From: Nostocales cyanobacterium Centralia_MAG_434
GTDB taxonomy: Bacteria; Cyanobacteriota; Cyanobacteriia; Cyanobacteriales; Nostocaceae
Assembly: GCA_021324415.1 (NCBI GenBank)
Contig: JAJPJF010000277.1
Location: 1-41,711, forward strand
Direction of reading: 5' to 3'
DNA: 41,711 nucleotides
In this document: piece by piece, positions 8,415 through 21,351 of the stretch
How positions within the stretch are numbered: the stretch's first letter is position 1
How the letters are laid out: the number at the start of each line of letters is the position of its first letter
Notes under the pieces: model-generated
Told to the model about the DNA's origin: nothing
Seen by the model: only the letters and a program-made list of their open reading frames with translations
Database searches by the model: none
Translations under genes and position numbers: made by a program

Positions 8415-10085
8415 TCAGGCTCCAGGTCGGAAATAATCCAAAAGACGATCGCCTGAGTCTGCTCGAATCAAAGCTACAACCACATCGGGTAAAGCTGTCC
8501 AACTAGGGTAAATTAAGTAGCGTGCTTCCCAACGGGGATGAAACTTATCTTTGTATGCATACAAGCCTTGAAAGTTGTAGAATCGATTCAAATGCTCTTG
8601 AAGATAGCCCAATACCTTTTCCAAGCGACGTGACTCTTGTGTATCACCAACTCCAGCAAGTACAGAAAGACCAATATTAAAGGTATCGTAGCCTTTTTCC
8701 TTATAGTGCTGGAACATAGAGATAAATAAAAAGTCCATCATGCCATTCTCAAGGTTGCTACGGTAGCGCATCAGGTCGTTAGTGATTTCATTGAGTTGGT
8801 ATTCTGGCACAAGGTTGGTAAAAGCGACAATTTCACCTTCTGGAGCTTGTACTACAGCTATTTCACACTCCCGCAGATAAGCTTCGTCAAACCAACCTAA
8901 AGAGAACTGTTTTTCTGATCCTTGCACCATTTGTAGCCATTCGTCACTGACAGGTTTCAGTTGGCGCAATAAGTCATCAGCGATGGGTGGTTGGTAGAAC
9001 TTGACCTTATACCCCATTTTTGTCATGCGATTGAGTGGTGTTCTCAGATTCTTGCCTTGTTTCCCTTGCAAGCTAAAGTTGTGTAAGTCTACTATTCCCT
9101 CTACCCCAATCTTTAACACCTTAAACCCCAGCAATTGATAAAGATTTAGATGATCAGGCAAAGTTTGATAAAAAGCAGGATACCAGTCATTGCGTTGACA
9201 GAATTGTTGAAAGCTAACAATGACCTCTTTACGGTCTTCAATTGGTCCAATGGGGTCACCTAGGGCGATCGCACCTCGTCCTTTAGGAACATAAGCAATA
9301 ACGCTGTGTCCGGAAGGGCTAAAGAAGTAACTTTTATCATTTAGTAATGTAAATGCAGCTAAAGAAGAACAGCCATATTGTTCCACTATTTTTCTTGCTT
9401 TTTCTCGCTCCTGACCACTAGCTGGAACACGTATAAATACTGGCTTCAATAGCATTAATAACGCGTAAGTAAATGTACTAGCAGCTATAACATATATAGA
9501 GTTGGAGAAAAATTCTCCAAACCGTGTTTTTGGTTGCAGCCCTGCATTATCTGCCGTAAAGAACATTGCCAGTGTTTGAAATATGGCGTCGCTCCAATTG
9601 AAATTCTCGGAAAATTTACCATCTAGTAAGTAAAATCCGACTGCTCCATAAGCCAAGGTAAACAGCAAAGCGCTAATCAGCACTTTGACGCCCTGTGCAA
9701 TTGAAGGACGGTCTGATCTGGCTGTAAAGACGTGGCGCATGAGGAGCAATTGAGCCAATAGCACTCCGCTCAGAAGGCTTTCTTCATAATCTAGCCCCTT
9801 TAATAAGTGGCTGAAAATGGAAATGATCAACAAGCCAACTGTGAGCAACCAGGCGACTCGTTTCCGGCGCAACAAGTTAGTAGCAAGTGTCAGCAAAATA
9901 AACCCAGTCAGAGCTGCGAATATATGTCCGCTGGCAGTAATTTCAAAGGGCAAAAATTGCTTCAGCCAGTGACTTCGTCCGTGCAGGTTTGGTGTCACTG
10001 CTGAGAACAAGTTCACCACTCCGACTAAACCTGTAAGAATTACTGCACTCAAAAGTCCGATCCGGGTTTTTAAGTCATTAGACAT
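8415..10085 (-). CDS. MprF-like aminoacyl-phosphatidylglycerol synthase half (DUF2156)
   Basis: The 556-residue protein has five to six hydrophobic helices in residues 1-220 and a soluble C-terminal DUF2156 domain (about 225-545). That domain shows FFSPSGHSVIAYVPKGRGAIALGDP, NGMMDFLFISM and YAYKDKFHPRWEARYL, typical of the catalytic half of MprF. This half moves an amino acid, usually lysine or alanine, from charged tRNA to phosphatidylglycerol and so lowers membrane negative charge. The classical protein also has an N-terminal flippase of about 300 residues; that part is missing here but exists as a separate gene at 13436-14368. The amino acid used cannot be read from sequence. Start is the ATG at 10085. 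Confidence 0.85.
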   Translation of the reverse strand: MSNDLKTRIGLLSAVILTGLVGVVNLFSAVTPNLHGRSHWLKQFLPFEITASGHIFAALTGFILLTLATNLLRRKRVAWLLTVGLLIISIFSHLLKGLDYEESLLSGVLLAQLLLMRHVFTARSDRPSIAQGVKVLISALLFTLAYGAVGFYLLDGKFSENFNWSDAIFQTLAMFFTADNAGLQPKTRFGEFFSNSIYVIAASTFTYALLMLLKPVFIRVPASGQEREKARKIVEQYGCSSLAAFTLLNDKSYFFSPSGHSVIAYVPKGRGAIALGDPIGPIEDRKEVIVSFQQFCQRNDWYPAFYQTLPDHLNLYQLLGFKVLKIGVEGIVDLHNFSLQGKQGKNLRTPLNRMTKMGYKVKFYQPPIADDLLRQLKPVSDEWLQMVQGSEKQFSLGWFDEAYLRECEIAVVQAPEGEIVAFTNLVPEYQLNEITNDLMRYRSNLENGMMDFLFISMFQHYKEKGYDTFNIGLSVLAGVGDTQESRRLEKVLGYLQEHLNRFYNFQGLYAYKDKFHPRWEARYLIYPSWTALPDVVVALIRADSGDRLLDYFRPGA

Positions 10086-10656
10086 CAGTCATTAGCCATT
10101 AGTAAGGGCAGGTTTAATCCTTGAACAGAACTACGCTACTTTCCTTAAGTCCGGGAACCCACCCATAGGGGTGACGTAGTTTTGCATTCTGGGTTTTCCT
10201 TAATATCTTTTTATGTTTTATTCAAGAGACACCGTACAGCATTCAATTTGAAATTTTAAAGTTTATGTCTTAAGTTTTAAATTTCGAATGTTGCACTCCT
10301 AATTCATAATTTTTTTTAAAGTGTTAGCTGTTCTAGAACTGTGAATGATTGATATAATCATCGAGACACAAAAACTAATATCTGTACAGGCTAAGCTTCC
10401 TCTGGAGAAGTTGGCTAAATTCTTTATACTAAAACTTTAACCTAGTATCTGATCCTGGAAAGGAAGATACTTGCTGTGCACAGGTCAAAAGGTGCGATCG
10501 CAACATCTACAAAAATTTGTCAAGAACGTAGTACACACAGTAATTAGTTGGTCCAACTATTCCTAAAAGCTTTGAGGCTAGAAGATTCCAGCCTTTAGGT
10601 AGAGGTGTTGACGGGTAGTTGGGAACTAAGTAAGCGTCAAACTCACTGACAAAAAT
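10086..10656. other. Intergenic region, no gene seen
   Basis: This 571-bp gap separates the esterase (upstream, minus strand) from the MprF-like synthase. I see no coding frame or tRNA. It contains an imperfect AT-rich inverted repeat near 10235-10285 (CATTC...GAATG), a HIP1 site near 10494, and a small hairpin AGGCT...AGCCT near 10577-10597. The synthase promoter must lie here if the gene has its own. Confidence 0.4.
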
Positions 10657-11643
10657 TTAGGGATTTCGAGCATCTTCAGTATCTTCAGACCGCTTCAAGC
10701 CCAAGTCTTCAGTTGAGTGTGCTATTTGGGCAATCTTAAATTGCTCACCAACAAATGTCAATGAGTCTGCCAGATGCTCACGCCAATATCTCCAAGTATG
10801 ACTTCCCGGAAACTCTCGGAATACATTGTATATGCTCAGTTGCCTTAGCACTTGAGAAAACTGCTGAGCTTCTGCAATCTCCTCGCTATCCAATTTACCT
10901 GAGTCTAGGTAAACACGCAAATTTCTTGTAGCTTGTGGAGAGACAGTTTTAATGTAAATGACTGGGCTATTTTGTGGACCACTACGATCTTTAAAGTAAC
11001 CGCTATGACTAAATAAAATAGAAAAATTCTTCAAGTTATGTAACCCTATATTGATTGCACCCCAACCCCCAGAAGATAATCCACCCATCGCCCAAAAATC
11101 TCTGTATGGTATTGTATGATATCGGTTCTTGACAACTTTCACGAGTTCATCACCCAATGCTGTAGCAACTTTTCCATGAGGACCATCGATATATTGGGGG
11201 TCCCAGTGGGAGCTAGAACCACGTTTATCATTTCCATCCGGTGTAATAATAATGCTAGGTGGCAGTTTACCCTCTGTATATAGTTTTTGGAGCGTGTTCA
11301 GTGCTGCGCCTTTTGGTTCAAACCAGTCTTCGGGATTGCCATGTCCACCATGCAGCAGAAAAATAACAGGATAGCGCTGAGTTGAATTGTCATCATAGCC
11401 AGGAGGTAAAGAAACACCATAAGTACGGATTTCCTCCATAACTCGGCTGTTGTAAGTTTCAAGTTTGTAGGTTAGAGGAACAGATAAGGCGCTAGCGCTT
11501 GGCTGTGGTGGAAGGTGGAAAGAGAGCTTTCGTTGATCTATATGATCTTGTAAAATTTGTGCTTGCGCACTTTGCTTATAATTAATACCAAAAAGAGTTA
11601 GCAGCGAGACCATTAGTAGGATTTTGCGTTGCCACAGATTCAT
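10657..11643 (-). CDS. Secreted alpha/beta-hydrolase, esterase D-like
   Basis: The 328-residue protein starts with a signal peptide (basic start, hydrophobic 8-20, AQA cleavage region near 29). The mature part is a putative esterase of the esterase D / enterochelin esterase-like fold: oxyanion loop FLLHGGHG (about 95-102), nucleophile elbow GGLSSGGWG with Ser190, a possible Asp247 in VYLDSGKLD, and His282 in PGSHTWRYWREHL. It therefore acts in the periplasm or outside the cell. Its position upstream of the aminoacyl-PG synthase recalls the lpiA-acvB pair of rhizobia, where a periplasmic alpha/beta-hydrolase cleaves lysyl-phosphatidylglycerol, but this protein is not AcvB/VirJ by sequence, so that role is only a hypothesis. 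Confidence 0.8.
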   Translation of the reverse strand: MNLWQRKILLMVSLLTLFGINYKQSAQAQILQDHIDQRKLSFHLPPQPSASALSVPLTYKLETYNSRVMEEIRTYGVSLPPGYDDNSTQRYPVIFLLHGGHGNPEDWFEPKGAALNTLQKLYTEGKLPPSIIITPDGNDKRGSSSHWDPQYIDGPHGKVATALGDELVKVVKNRYHTIPYRDFWAMGGLSSGGWGAINIGLHNLKNFSILFSHSGYFKDRSGPQNSPVIYIKTVSPQATRNLRVYLDSGKLDSEEIAEAQQFSQVLRQLSIYNVFREFPGSHTWRYWREHLADSLTFVGEQFKIAQIAHSTEDLGLKRSEDTEDARNP

Positions 11644-11725
11644 AAAAATTATCTGAAGAATATAAATATGGACAAAAGTCTAACACGTAAATAATTCTTT
11701 CGTGTGAATCTGTGCTCAGGATAAA

Positions 11726-11768
11726 AAATTAGTAATCAGTAATCAGTAATCAGTAATCAGTAATCAGT
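11726..11768. repeat. Heptamer tandem repeat (AGTAATC)n
   Basis: About five to six copies of the 7-bp unit AGTAATC lie between the esterase and the next minus-strand gene. Such short tandemly repeated repetitive sequences with 7-bp units are typical of heterocystous cyanobacteria. Confidence 0.85.
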
Positions 11769-11802
11769 TAACATATCCTACCTAACTGACTACTGATAAC
11801 TA

Positions 11803-12678
11803 TTAACTGCTCCTTGGTTCAGTTAAATGTTTGCTCACTGTATAGTATCCGGGTGTATCAGGTAGACGATACCAACGCCCGAGGATATATCCCCGAGACA
11901 ATTCCTTCGTTACCCTATCCTTAGCTATTCTGAGAGAATTTCCTTCGATGTCCCCATAAATTGCACGAACGATGTAATCAGTATGAGAAACAGTCTCAGG
12001 ATTTTCTCGTAGGATAGTGAGAATAGCATCTCCTAGTTTCAAACCTTCTAATCTTGAAACAAAGGGAATGTTTACAGGACGCGGTCGTTGCGGAAGTCGC
12101 TTATTTCTGCTGGCTTTACTAGAACTCTTTTTGTTTGTATCTGCGACTTTCGATTGTTTTTGAGTTTGTATCTGGCTCGCTTCTTCTTGATCATTGGACT
12201 CAACCAGAGCATTTGTTGATGCATCGGTCTTTTTACTCCCTTTATCCTTTGCATTTATTGCTTGTGTGGGAGTAGAAGGAGGAGGTGTTTTTTTCTGTTC
12301 AACAGAAGAAGTTTCTGATAAAGAAGTTAACGGCGCGGCACTTTCTATGTCTGGTGCAACACTTTCGTTATTGAGTTCAATTCCTGCCTCTTGTGAGTTT
12401 TTGTTCAATTCCTCAAAATCTGTTGTTGAAGAAAGGTCACTCAGAATACCATTATTTATATGGGATTGTGGCAGTTGTTGTGCACTCTCGCTTAAAGAGT
12501 GTACATTTATGTTCAGTCTTAAGCGTGAAGTTGGAGAGTTTAGAGAATGCTCCGACCCCACGTCCTCAAGCAACGCACTGATGTGTTCAAGCTGAGATAG
12601 AGCGTGGTCGATGATGTTCTGATAATAATCTCGAGCTTCAAACAGAGAGGAGATAAATCGGTCTACATCCATAAGCAT
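11803..12678 (-). CDS. Coiled-coil protein with C-terminal winged-helix-like domain, function unknown
   Basis: From the ATG at 12678 the protein has 291 residues. An upstream in-frame TTG (12744) would overlap the divergent neighbour and is less likely; no clear ribosome binding site decides. Residues 1-40 (MLMDVDRFISSLFEARDYYQ...) are helical. Residues 50-205 are low-complexity, rich in Ser, Thr, Glu, Lys and Asn. The last 80 residues (LEGLKLGDAILTILRENP ... KDRVTKELSRGYILGRWYRL ... YYTVS) look like a winged helix of the kind that reads DNA or protein. Low-complexity linkers like this are common in cyanobacterial regulators. I infer a DNA- or protein-binding role without a known target. Confidence 0.7.
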   Translation of the reverse strand: MLMDVDRFISSLFEARDYYQNIIDHALSQLEHISALLEDVGSEHSLNSPTSRLRLNINVHSLSESAQQLPQSHINNGILSDLSSTTDFEELNKNSQEAGIELNNESVAPDIESAAPLTSLSETSSVEQKKTPPPSTPTQAINAKDKGSKKTDASTNALVESNDQEEASQIQTQKQSKVADTNKKSSSKASRNKRLPQRPRPVNIPFVSRLEGLKLGDAILTILRENPETVSHTDYIVRAIYGDIEGNSLRIAKDRVTKELSRGYILGRWYRLPDTPGYYTVSKHLTEPRSS

Positions 12679-12734
12679 GACTTTGCTAAAAGTAATATCA
12701 TCAGATATCAACCTAACAGAGATTGAGTAATCCA

Positions 12735-12986
12735 ATGCCTTCAAAACAGATTCAAGTTAGAGAATATACAGTGAGAGCGCACAAACGCTTGATTCACACT
12801 CGCACTTACAAGTTTATTTGTAAGCAATGTAATCAACCAACCGTACGCGAATCATATGCTACCCTTCGACCATTATATTGTGAATTTTGCCGACCAAGCA
12901 AAAGCAAAGCGGCTCCTACTCCACAAAAGAAAAAACCTAGAGCAATGAAGTATGTATCAGACAATGGCAAAGGTCAAGGAGAATAG
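12735..12986 (+). CDS. Small zinc-ribbon-like protein
   Basis: The protein has 83 residues from the ATG at 12735; an upstream TTG at 12723 would add only four. Two CxxC pairs, CKQC and CEFC, about 20 residues apart, form a probable zinc ribbon in a basic context ([10 protein letters not shown]..., KKKPRAMKY), which suggests nucleic acid binding. The gene is divergent from the winged-helix-like gene with 56 bp between starts, so the pair may share a control region. No specific family recognised. Confidence 0.7.
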   Translation: MPSKQIQVREYTVRAHKRLIHTRTYKFICKQCNQPTVRESYATLRPLYCEFCRPSKSKAAPTPQKKKPRAMKYVSDNGKGQGE

Positions 12987-13435
12987 GATTAATGACTCTT
13001 GGACATGCAACTTTTTCCTTTTTGAGTAGCTCTGTTTATAGACAAGACTCATAGTTTATCATGCTATTATGTGGCGATTACTATTAGCGTCTTGGATGTG
13101 GTGAGTTGTAAGATTGTCGAAGTTTAACCACTCTCTGACATCTTTGAATTTGTATATCTACTAACAATTACAAAACTATTGGGTTTAAATGTAAAAAACA
13201 AGAAGTTAGTAAGAGCAAAGACGAGATGTTTAGAGATTTTTTAGTTTGTAAAGATAAAGACAAACTATAGACACTGAGCCAACTGAGAGCACTCCATCAG
13301 CGCACTTTGTGATCGCTACAAAAGTCAGAGCATGACTTGGTCTAAAGAGCGTCAAAATTGAAGGAAAATTGTCAGCAACCACAAGGATAGTATGCTTTTC
13401 TGACCATCTCTTCTTCTGTCTCTCCCATTTACTCT
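12987..13435. other. Intergenic region, no gene seen
   Basis: This 449-bp AT-rich gap precedes the flippase-half gene. I see no coding frame, RNA gene or strong hairpin. It presumably contains the promoter of the gene at 13436, but no clear -35/-10 pair was found. Confidence 0.4.
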
Positions 13436-14778
<1,343 letters not shown>

Positions 14779-14872
14779 TGAATATGTATTTTTTATAAAA
14801 ATTAAGACTTCCAGACTTTCTGTTCTGCGCAAGTTATTGATTTCCTAGGCACGATTGATTGCATAACAAGTT

Positions 14873-17872
<3,000 letters not shown>

Positions 17873-17876
<4 letters not shown>

Positions 17877-18568
17877 CCAGAAACCATCGAAGCTAAGGTT
17901 TTCAAATCTGGCACTTCCAAGGTTGGTTGACCTTGAGCAGGTAAAGCGGCTCCCGATCCATGTTTACCTAGTCTTCGATTCACCCAAACAGTTGACAATC
18001 CCATGGAAGTGGCAGGAATAATATCATGATAGATACTGCCAGCGACATGTAGGATTTTGTTCGGTGATACCCCAAGCTTTTGGATTGCTACGTTGAAATT
18101 ATTCAAAGACGGTTTATAGCTTTTCACCTGTTCTGCCGTCACAATCAAATCAAATGGAATAACTAGACGCTCTGCTGAAAAAGCAAACAAATCATCATCA
18201 ATATTAGAAATAATAACCAGCTTAAACCGTTGCTTTAGCACTTTGAGTGCCTCAACTGTATCTGAAAAGGGCTGCCAGTTTTTAACAGAGTCGGCTAGGG
18301 CGTTCAGTTCCGCACACGAGGGATTGAACTTAAATTCTTTACCAAACCGTTGAACGACACCATTTAAAATCGTTCGATATTTACTGTATGCTCCTTGCTC
18401 AAGTTCTGACTCAAACTTGGCAAAATGTTCGAGAATAGATGTCTCATCAAGTTGAATCTGATGTGCTGAAAGAATGGATTGTAATGCTAAAAGCATTCCA
18501 CTCTCCCAATCAATCAACGTTCCATAACAGTCAAATGTCAAAATTTCAAAGCAGTCAAAATTCATCAT
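17873..18568 (-). CDS. HAD-superfamily hydrolase, haloacid dehalogenase type II-like
   Basis: The 231-residue protein has the HAD motif I FDCYGTLIDWESG with nucleophile Asp13, motif II LVIISNIDDD (Ser about 120), Lys in SYKPSLNNF, and motif IV VAGSIYHDIIPA. The FDxYGTLxDxxxG form is that of type II (S)-2-haloacid dehalogenases, but most such genome-encoded proteins are phosphatases of unknown substrate. It lies 3 bp after the GntR regulator gene and overlaps the exporter start by 4 bp, so the three are one operon. The motif VAGSxxHD departs slightly from the usual VAxHxxD. Substrate unknown. Confidence 0.8.
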
Positions 18569-18571
18569 AAA

Positions 18572-19258
18572 TTATTGCTTCTGATTCATTTCGAGAGTCT
18601 GGAGGTGCTCTACAAGTGCTTTGCCATCAATGTTATGTTCTTTTGCAATTTGCTCTGCCGTAGCAGCATCCCCTGAGCAAATAGCTGCTATCAAACGCTG
18701 ATGCTCCTCCACAATTCCATCTAAGTTGGGATGTAAGGCGTTACAAGAGATAATGTAGAGTCTAATTTGCTGCTCAACAATCTTATATTGCTCTTGTAAT
18801 CTACGATGACCAGAAAATTGAATGATTGCTTGATGCAGTAAAAAATCTGCATTTGCAACTTCACCCCAACTACCTCGCTCAGCTGCTTCAATCAATTGTT
18901 GTAAAGCCGCAGTAAGCTGTTCAGCTTGAGTTTGGGTTATGGCTTCAGCCACCAACCGCGCTGCTAAGCTTTCAAGAGCGCTTCGCAGTGTATACAATTC
19001 CCACGCATCCTGTGCACTCAAGCCTGAGACAGCACAGCCTCGATATGGAAACTGAACAACTAACCCCTCATAGGTTAACTGTTGAAGAGCAGACCGGATT
19101 GTACCTCGACTGAGATTGAATCGCTCGGATAACTCTATCTCTAGCAGGCGAGTGCCAGGAGCAAGAACACCATTAAGAATTTGCTCTCGAATAACATCTG
19201 CTGCTTGTACATCCAAACTTCGAGGTATGACAGCAAAGCTGGACTGTTTTTCTTTCAT
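18572..19258 (-). CDS. GntR-family transcriptional regulator (FadR/FCD subfamily)
   Basis: From the ATG at 19258 the protein has 228 residues. An in-frame TTG at 19297 is rejected as start because it would place coding sequence over two operator-like palindromes. Residues 10-75 form the GntR winged helix (VIREQILNGVLAPGTRLLEIELSERFNLSRGTIRSALQQL). Residues 85-215 are a helical FCD ligand domain (ELYTLRSALESLAARLVAEA, NADFLLHQAII, EHQRLIAAICSGD), which in relatives binds small carboxylic or amino acids through a metal. It is first in an operon with the HAD hydrolase and exporter and probably represses it. Confidence 0.87.
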   Translation of the reverse strand: MKEKQSSFAVIPRSLDVQAADVIREQILNGVLAPGTRLLEIELSERFNLSRGTIRSALQQLTYEGLVVQFPYRGCAVSGLSAQDAWELYTLRSALESLAARLVAEAITQTQAEQLTAALQQLIEAAERGSWGEVANADFLLHQAIIQFSGHRRLQEQYKIVEQQIRLYIISCNALHPNLDGIVEEHQRLIAAICSGDAATAEQIAKEHNIDGKALVEHLQTLEMNQKQ

Positions 19259-19271
19259 ATTAATGAATGTA

Positions 19272-19298
19272 AACAATATATTGTTGATTGTTAACAAT
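19272..19298. promoter_or_regulatory. Two palindromes, probable GntR operators
   Basis: AACAATATATTGTT (19272-19285) is a perfect 14-bp palindrome and ATTGTTAACAAT (19287-19298) a perfect 12-bp palindrome next to it. Both are built of TTGTT/AACAA half sites, a form typical of FadR-type GntR operators. They lie 14-40 bp upstream of the regulator start, so autoregulation of the operon is likely. Confidence 0.65.
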
Positions 19299-19355
19299 TT
19301 AAAGTAAATCAGAATCTTAACTTTCCCACCACAGTATAAGCTTAGTAGGAGGGTG

Positions 19356-19997
19356 TCAATTATTACTAACTACTAATGACTTTTGCAGTTGTTGCTGTGC
19401 CAGCAGTACACGGGTGCGCACTGCCAAATCTACATCTGTTTGAGCGATATGCTCAAGCTGAGTGATAATTTGTGGAGTCAGATTAGGCTGAGCGATCGCC
19501 AGTGCCTCCAAACCTGTCACGGCAGCGTAGCGTACCACCCACTCCGGATCTTGGCAAGCTAGTTGTAGTGCTTCTAGTGCCTCAGCCTGATGTAGATGTC
19601 TTTGCTCTTGTGGTAACTCATGCCAACGTAGAGTTCCCAAACCTCTAGCAGATGCCCGTCGCACACTCAAGGAAAAATCTGTTTTTGCCGCTTCTAGTAA
19701 GGTATTCAGTGCCCGTGGATCACCGATCCCTGCTAGAGCCCGAATTGCCCATGCTCGAGCACCGTAGTTGTAATCATCAATCAGTTCTAACAAAGGTTGT
19801 ACAGCAGCTTCACCAATTTTTACCAAGCCATCCACTGCTGCGACAGCTGCACCTGGATTATTATAACCCAAAGCTGCTATCAGCGTGGGAGTAGCTTCCT
19901 TAGCCTGAGCCGCTGCTAAGCGCTCCACAGCCTCTAATAAGCGAGCAGAGGAATCTGCTTGTTCAACAGCACGAATGAGTTTTTGAATGTCGGTCAT
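19356..19997 (-). CDS. cpcF: Phycocyanobilin lyase subunit CpcF
   Basis: The 213-residue protein starts at the ATG at 19997; a GTG further upstream at 20072 would add 25 residues of Pro-rich translated intergenic sequence and is rejected. It consists of HEAT-like (PBS lyase) repeats: AATPTLIAALGYNNPGAAVAAVDGL-type, DDYNYGARAWAIRALAGIGDP and DPEWVVRYAAVTGLEALA. With CpcE it attaches phycocyanobilin to the alpha-84 cysteine of phycocyanin. The isomerising PecF homologue carries an NHCQGN motif where this protein has YNYGAR, so it is CpcF-like and not PecF. Last gene of the cpc operon. Confidence 0.9.
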   Translation of the reverse strand: MTDIQKLIRAVEQADSSARLLEAVERLAAAQAKEATPTLIAALGYNNPGAAVAAVDGLVKIGEAAVQPLLELIDDYNYGARAWAIRALAGIGDPRALNTLLEAAKTDFSLSVRRASARGLGTLRWHELPQEQRHLHQAEALEALQLACQDPEWVVRYAAVTGLEALAIAQPNLTPQIITQLEHIAQTDVDLAVRTRVLLAQQQLQKSLVVSNN

Positions 19998-20068
19998 GAT
20001 AATGGGGGTGGGGAGTGGGGGGTGAGGAGGAACCTCCGCAACGCAGTGGCTCCTCCCTACTCTCCATT

Positions 20069-20917
20069 TCACAGTAGCGAATCCATTAAATCTATTACTT
20101 TAATGGCACCTGCAGATAAAGCGGGGGGGTGTGTCTGATTAACTTGATGCTCTAGTAATCCTTTGAGAGCGATGAGCTTGAGGCTGTTTTCTGCAAGGGT
20201 CTGAGCGATCGCCTCTGCTGCTGGCAAATATCCAATTGAGCCTAAGTCGGCGAGTGCCGTACGACGCAGCTGTAAATTGTCATTTTTTAATGCATGTACC
20301 AATCGTTCTCCATAACCTGGTTCTTTGGTTAACTGGTACATAGCCCGTGCTGCTGCATATTGCACACGTTCTATTGGATGCTCAAGAAAAGGTTTAACCA
20401 GAGGTATAGTTTCTGTTGCTTGGAGAGTTCCCAAAGCTTCCAAAATCGCATCGTAGGGTTGAGAGAAGTCAGGCTGTTGTGTTAGTAGCTGCTCCCCATG
20501 TAAGCCAAATGCCAATAATTTGCTTAGGGTTGGGACACAAGCTGGGTCACCTAACATTTCTAAAGATTGGGCAGCTGCTTCACGTACGTAAAAATCTGAG
20601 CATTCCAAACTCTTGATCAAAGCTGGTACTGCTTGCTGATCACCCAATTTTCCTAGTGCTCTGGCTGCATTTCTGCGCAAGGGATATCCGCCTTCTGGGG
20701 TCTTGTCGTCCTCATCATCTAATGCTTTGATGAGCCCTTTAACAGCAGCCTCCTCACAGACTCGGAACTTACCTAGCCACCAAGCGGCATAAAAGCGCAA
20801 GCCTAAATCTGCACTTTCAAGATTAGCGATAGCTTGCTCTACTGTAAGAGAATCACCATCAACAGCATTATCTGTGGATGGTGAGTTTGCAAAATTTTCT
20901 GAACTAGAGTTCCTCAT
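20069..20917 (-). CDS. cpcE: Phycocyanobilin lyase subunit CpcE
   Basis: The 282-residue protein is the CpcE partner of the alpha-phycocyanin E/F-type lyase. About six HEAT-like repeats fill it; family signatures are LTVEQAIANLESADLGLRFY, GGYPLRRNAARALGKLGD, SDFYVREAAAQSLEMLGD and LKLIALKGLLEH. The first 24 residues are a variable Ser/Asn-rich extension; the conserved part begins at SLTVEQA. It lies between cpcD and cpcF on the minus strand, as in other cpcBACDEF operons. It acts as a heterodimer with CpcF on the CpcA product encoded upstream. Confidence 0.92.
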   Translation of the reverse strand: MRNSSSENFANSPSTDNAVDGDSLTVEQAIANLESADLGLRFYAAWWLGKFRVCEEAAVKGLIKALDDEDDKTPEGGYPLRRNAARALGKLGDQQAVPALIKSLECSDFYVREAAAQSLEMLGDPACVPTLSKLLAFGLHGEQLLTQQPDFSQPYDAILEALGTLQATETIPLVKPFLEHPIERVQYAAARAMYQLTKEPGYGERLVHALKNDNLQLRRTALADLGSIGYLPAAEAIAQTLAENSLKLIALKGLLEHQVNQTHPPALSAGAIKVIDLMDSLL

Positions 20918-20950
20918 GAAAAGGAGAATTGTGTAAGAAAACTAGCTATT

Positions 20951-21178
20951 TTATTGATTTTCAGAATTTAATGGCTGAATATTGACGATTTTTCCACCCA
21001 AGCGATTAATCCGTTGTAGTTCTTGATTCATCCGGCTATAAGGCACTGTAATAAACACAGTTCCACTATTGCGAATTGGATAGTCTGTATTGTCGGTTTC
21101 TTCGCTTTGACGTAAACCAACAACTTCATAACGGAAAAAGCGACTACCCGATCTACCACCTACAACTTGACCCAGCAT
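20951..21178 (-). CDS. cpcD: Phycobilisome rod-capping linker CpcD
   Basis: The 75-residue protein is a single CpcD domain: SRFFRYEVVGLRQSEETD and NSGTVFITVPYSRMNQELQRINRLGGKIVNI are diagnostic. It caps the distal end of phycocyanin rods and fixes their length. A good ribosome binding site (AAGGAG) precedes the ATG at 21178. Normal size for the family (about 70-85 residues). It follows the two large rod linkers in the operon. Confidence 0.95.
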   Translation of the reverse strand: MLGQVVGGRSGSRFFRYEVVGLRQSEETDNTDYPIRNSGTVFITVPYSRMNQELQRINRLGGKIVNIQPLNSENQ

Positions 21179-21351
21179 ATCTTACTCCTTGTTTAAATCT
21201 CAGATTCACAATTCCATTGATCAACATAATTCGTAATCGGTAATTCACAGTTGTTCTTTAAAGCTTGAAAACTTAGAATTACAAATTACGAATTAGTAAT
21301 TATTTGGTCGTTTGACCTTTGTCTTTGGTCATTAGTAACTCTAACTAATGA

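Noticed and set aside
19356-20917. PecE/PecF (phycoviolobilin lyase-isomerase) for the HEAT-repeat pair
   Set aside because: The motif NHCQGN of PecF is missing (YNYGAR instead), CpcE-type GGYPLRRNAARALGKLGD is present, and the bilin subunits in the operon are CpcA/CpcB and not PecA/PecB.
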